DNA of 64,000 nt from Aquabacterium sp. OR-4. GTDB lineage: Bacteria; Pseudomonadota; Gammaproteobacteria; Burkholderiales; Burkholderiaceae_C. The notes below the pieces were generated by a model, which saw only the letters and a program-made list of their open reading frames with translations, was not told the DNA's origin and searched no databases. Where the stretch lies: NCBI RefSeq assembly GCF_025290835.2, contig NZ_JAOCQD020000001.1:744001-808000 (forward strand), read 5' to 3'. The translations under genes were made by a program, and so were the position numbers. Numbering within the stretch: position 1 is the first letter of the stretch; each line of letters starts with the position of its first letter. Below, in pieces: positions 60,472-64,000 of the stretch.

Positions 60472-62241
60472 TCAGCGCCCGATCACGCGGTACACGCGCA
60501 GGCTTTGCGCCGGCAGCGCCACCTGGGCCTGGCCGCTGCCATCGGCCGCGGCGGGCGGCGCATCGGCCGGCCACAGCGCCTGCAGGCGTGCGCCGCGCGG
60601 CAACCCGGGCACACGGGCCTGGCCGGGCGTGGTGGCGTAGTTCATCAGTACCAGCGTGCGCTCGCGGCCCAGCGCGCGCTGCCAGCCCAGCAGCAGGCCG
60701 TCGGCAAAACTGTGCTCGAAGCGGCCGCGGGCGATGCTGGGCAGCGTGTTGCGCAGGCCGATCATGGCGCGGTAGAAGTGCCACAGCGAGTCGGCCTGCT
60801 GCCGCTGCGATTGCAGGTTGTGCGTGGCGCGGTTGGGTGCCAGCGGGCGGAAGGGCGTGCCGGTGCTGAAGCCGGTGTTGCGGCCGTCGGCGGTGTCGGC
60901 CGTCCAGCTCATGGGGGCGCGCAGCGGCAGATCGCCGGGCAGCTCGGCCACGCCGGCCTGGCCCACTTCTTCGCCGTAGTAGATGAAGGGTGTGCCGGGC
61001 TGCAGCAGGTAGCCGGCGGCGGCCAGCTGGTAGCGGGCCTGCCAGCCGGGCGTGCCGCCGCCCACCTGGTCCCACAGGCGCTGGCCGGCAAAGATGTCGT
61101 GGTTGGAGACAAAGCTGGCCATGCCGGGCCGCGCGCTGCGGTAGTAGCGCGCCAGCTCGGCCACCGATTCGGGCCGGCCCATGGCCGCGCCCACGAAGTG
61201 CTGGGTGTAGCCGAACGCAAACGCGCCGCCGCACACGGCCGGGTCGCCCCAGGCCTGCGGCTGTGCGGTGGCCTCGCACACCACATGGCGGCGCGGGTAG
61301 GCGCGGATCAGGTCTTGCAGGCCTTTGGTGATGCGCCGGCTTTCGGGCTGGTCGTTCCAGTCCTTGGCGCTGTTCTCGATCAGGTGCGGCACGGCGTCCA
61401 GCCGAAAGCCGGCCAGCCCGCGGTTGAGCCAGAAGCGCAGGCTGTCGCGGTGGTAGCGCAGCACGGCCGGGTGGCGCAGGTTGAAGTCGGGCATGTGCGG
61501 CCCGAAGGTGGCGAAGTAGAAGCCGCGTGCCGTGTCGTCGGGGCGCGGCAGGGCTTTCGGATCGCCGTTGAAATCCCAGGGCGCGCTGGCCAGGTGGTAC
61601 CAGGGGTCCTGGCCCCAGATGTCCCAGCCGCGCGGGCGCTCGCCGTCGGCCCACACGAACCAGTCGCGCCAGCGGCTGGCCGGATTGGCGCGCGCCGCCA
61701 CGAAAAACGCATGCGCCGCCGCGGCATGGTTGACCACGTAATCCATGATGATGCCGATGCCGCGCTGGCGGGCCTGGCGCACCAGCTCGTCCAGATCGGC
61801 CAGCGTGCCGTAGGCCGGCTCGATGGCGCGGTGGTCGGTGGTGGCGTAGCCGTGGTCGTGGTCGCCGCTGGCGGTGATCGGCATCAGCCAGATGCCGCGG
61901 ATGCCCAGCGCCTGCAGCTCGTCAAGCTTGCCGATGAGGCCGCGCAGGTCGCCGATGCCGTCGCCGTTGCTGTCGGCATAGGCGCGCACGAAGATCTCCA
62001 TGAACGCGCCGTGCTGCCAGTGCGGCGGCAGCGGCTTCAGCCCGCGCTCGGCGCTGCGTGCCGGCACCGGGCGGGTGTCGGGCCAGGGCGGCGTGGCCGT
62101 GCTGGTGGCCGTGCTGGTGGTCGTGCTGGTGGTCGTGCTGGTGGCGGCGCTGGTGCCGGCGTTGGCGTTGGCGGCACCAGCCACCCACAGCAGGGCCAGG
62201 GCCCCGGCGGCGGCCCGGCACAGGCGACTTGGTGTTCGCAT
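60472..62241 (-). CDS. Exported GH13 alpha-amylase
   Basis: The 589-residue protein has a signal peptide (about 1-27, ANANA) and a Thr/Ser-rich linker (about 30-50) encoded by a 12-bp tandem repeat. The GH13 barrel has FMEIFVRAYADSNGDGIGDL, MDYVVNHAAA, and the catalytic Asp near 282 (GFRLDAVPHLIE), Glu near 323 (VVCEATAQ) and Asp near 382 (SNHDIFAG). It is divergent from a pullulanase, and a HexR-like operator stands in the 73-bp gap. A maltose-forming or trehalose-synthase-like activity is possible, but the sequence supports only GH13. Confidence 0.92.
   Translation of the reverse strand: MRTPSRLCRAAAGALALLWVAGAANANAGTSAATSTTTSTTTSTATSTATPPWPDTRPVPARSAERGLKPLPPHWQHGAFMEIFVRAYADSNGDGIGDLRGLIGKLDELQALGIRGIWLMPITASGDHDHGYATTDHRAIEPAYGTLADLDELVRQARQRGIGIIMDYVVNHAAAAHAFFVAARANPASRWRDWFVWADGERPRGWDIWGQDPWYHLASAPWDFNGDPKALPRPDDTARGFYFATFGPHMPDFNLRHPAVLRYHRDSLRFWLNRGLAGFRLDAVPHLIENSAKDWNDQPESRRITKGLQDLIRAYPRRHVVCEATAQPQAWGDPAVCGGAFAFGYTQHFVGAAMGRPESVAELARYYRSARPGMASFVSNHDIFAGQRLWDQVGGGTPGWQARYQLAAAGYLLQPGTPFIYYGEEVGQAGVAELPGDLPLRAPMSWTADTADGRNTGFSTGTPFRPLAPNRATHNLQSQRQQADSLWHFYRAMIGLRNTLPSIARGRFEHSFADGLLLGWQRALGRERTLVLMNYATTPGQARVPGLPRGARLQALWPADAPPAAADGSGQAQVALPAQSLRVYRVIGR
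62099..62146 (-). repeat. 12-bp tandem repeat inside the amylase linker
   Basis: Four copies of GTGCTGGTGGYC (last copy ending CG) on the + strand encode the Thr/Ser-rich linker of the amylase on the minus strand. Copy number could vary by slippage without breaking the frame, because the unit is a multiple of 3. Confidence 0.8.
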
Positions 62242-62256
62242 GGAGAGACTCTGGTT

Positions 62257-62271
62257 TGTAGTGAAACTACA
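62257..62271. promoter_or_regulatory. HexR-like operator between the amylase and pullulanase genes
   Basis: TGTAGTGAAACTACA has perfect TGTAG/CTACA arms with an AT-rich centre. It is in the 73-bp gap between the divergent amylase (start 62241) and pullulanase (start 62315), so one bound protein could block both promoters. Confidence 0.7.
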
Positions 62272-62314
62272 CTTTATCGGTCGCGGCCTTCCACGGCTCT
62301 CCGAGAAAGTCTCT

Positions 62315-64000
<1,686 letters not shown>

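Overview
The window looks like the chromosome of a GC-rich betaproteobacterium of the order Burkholderiales, most likely the Rubrivivax/Leptothrix/Ideonella/Roseateles group. The evidence is the base composition, betaproteobacterial ribosomal proteins, a glucokinase fused to an RpiR/HexR-type regulator, and GC-rich palindromic intergenic repeats. The lineage is an inference from remembered family features, not from a search. LAYOUT. Bases 1-19585 hold one long ribosomal superoperon on the + strand: the end of rpsL, then rpsG, fusA, tuf and the S10, spc and alpha operons through rpoA and rplQ. A peroxiredoxin gene sits between the S10 and spc blocks, infA is missing between secY and rpmJ, and several internal promoters and hairpins are visible. 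A strong terminator closes the array. Bases 19753-25526 hold dsbD, an initiator tRNA-Met gene with promoter and terminator, 19 perfect copies of the hexamer GCATTG, a complete IS66-type element with 8-bp target duplication, and a cold-shock protein gene. Bases 25586-27363 hold a trypsin-fold protein of unknown role and a haloacid-dehalogenase-like hydrolase. Bases 27428-54881 and 60472-64000 form a maltodextrin, starch and glycogen locus. It contains two glucokinases (one fused to HexR), a TonB-dependent receptor, a flavin-dependent tryptophan-halogenase-like protein, a small exported protein of unknown function, and a left-going operon malK-malE-malF-malG-amylase-amylase. The right-going operon is glgP-glgB-glgX-malQ, and beyond the molybdate genes lie a divergent exported amylase and a pullulanase that runs off the window. 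Bases 54885-60451 insert a Fic-family protein and a molybdate module (molbindin, modE, modABC). HOW IT WORKS TOGETHER. The genes imply that extracellular or periplasmic GH13 enzymes cut alpha-glucans, the TonB receptor brings maltodextrins across the outer membrane, and MalEFGK imports them. GlgP, GlgX and MalQ then break them down, and the glucokinases phosphorylate the glucose released. The most interesting signal is a shared inverted repeat, TGTAG-N5-CTACA, at the promoter of nearly every transcription unit of this locus (29493, 29612, 31165, 46102, 46223, 62257). It resembles the known HexR operator and suggests that the regulator half of the fused glucokinase controls the whole pathway. 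One copy overlaps the -10 box of a near-consensus promoter in front of malK.
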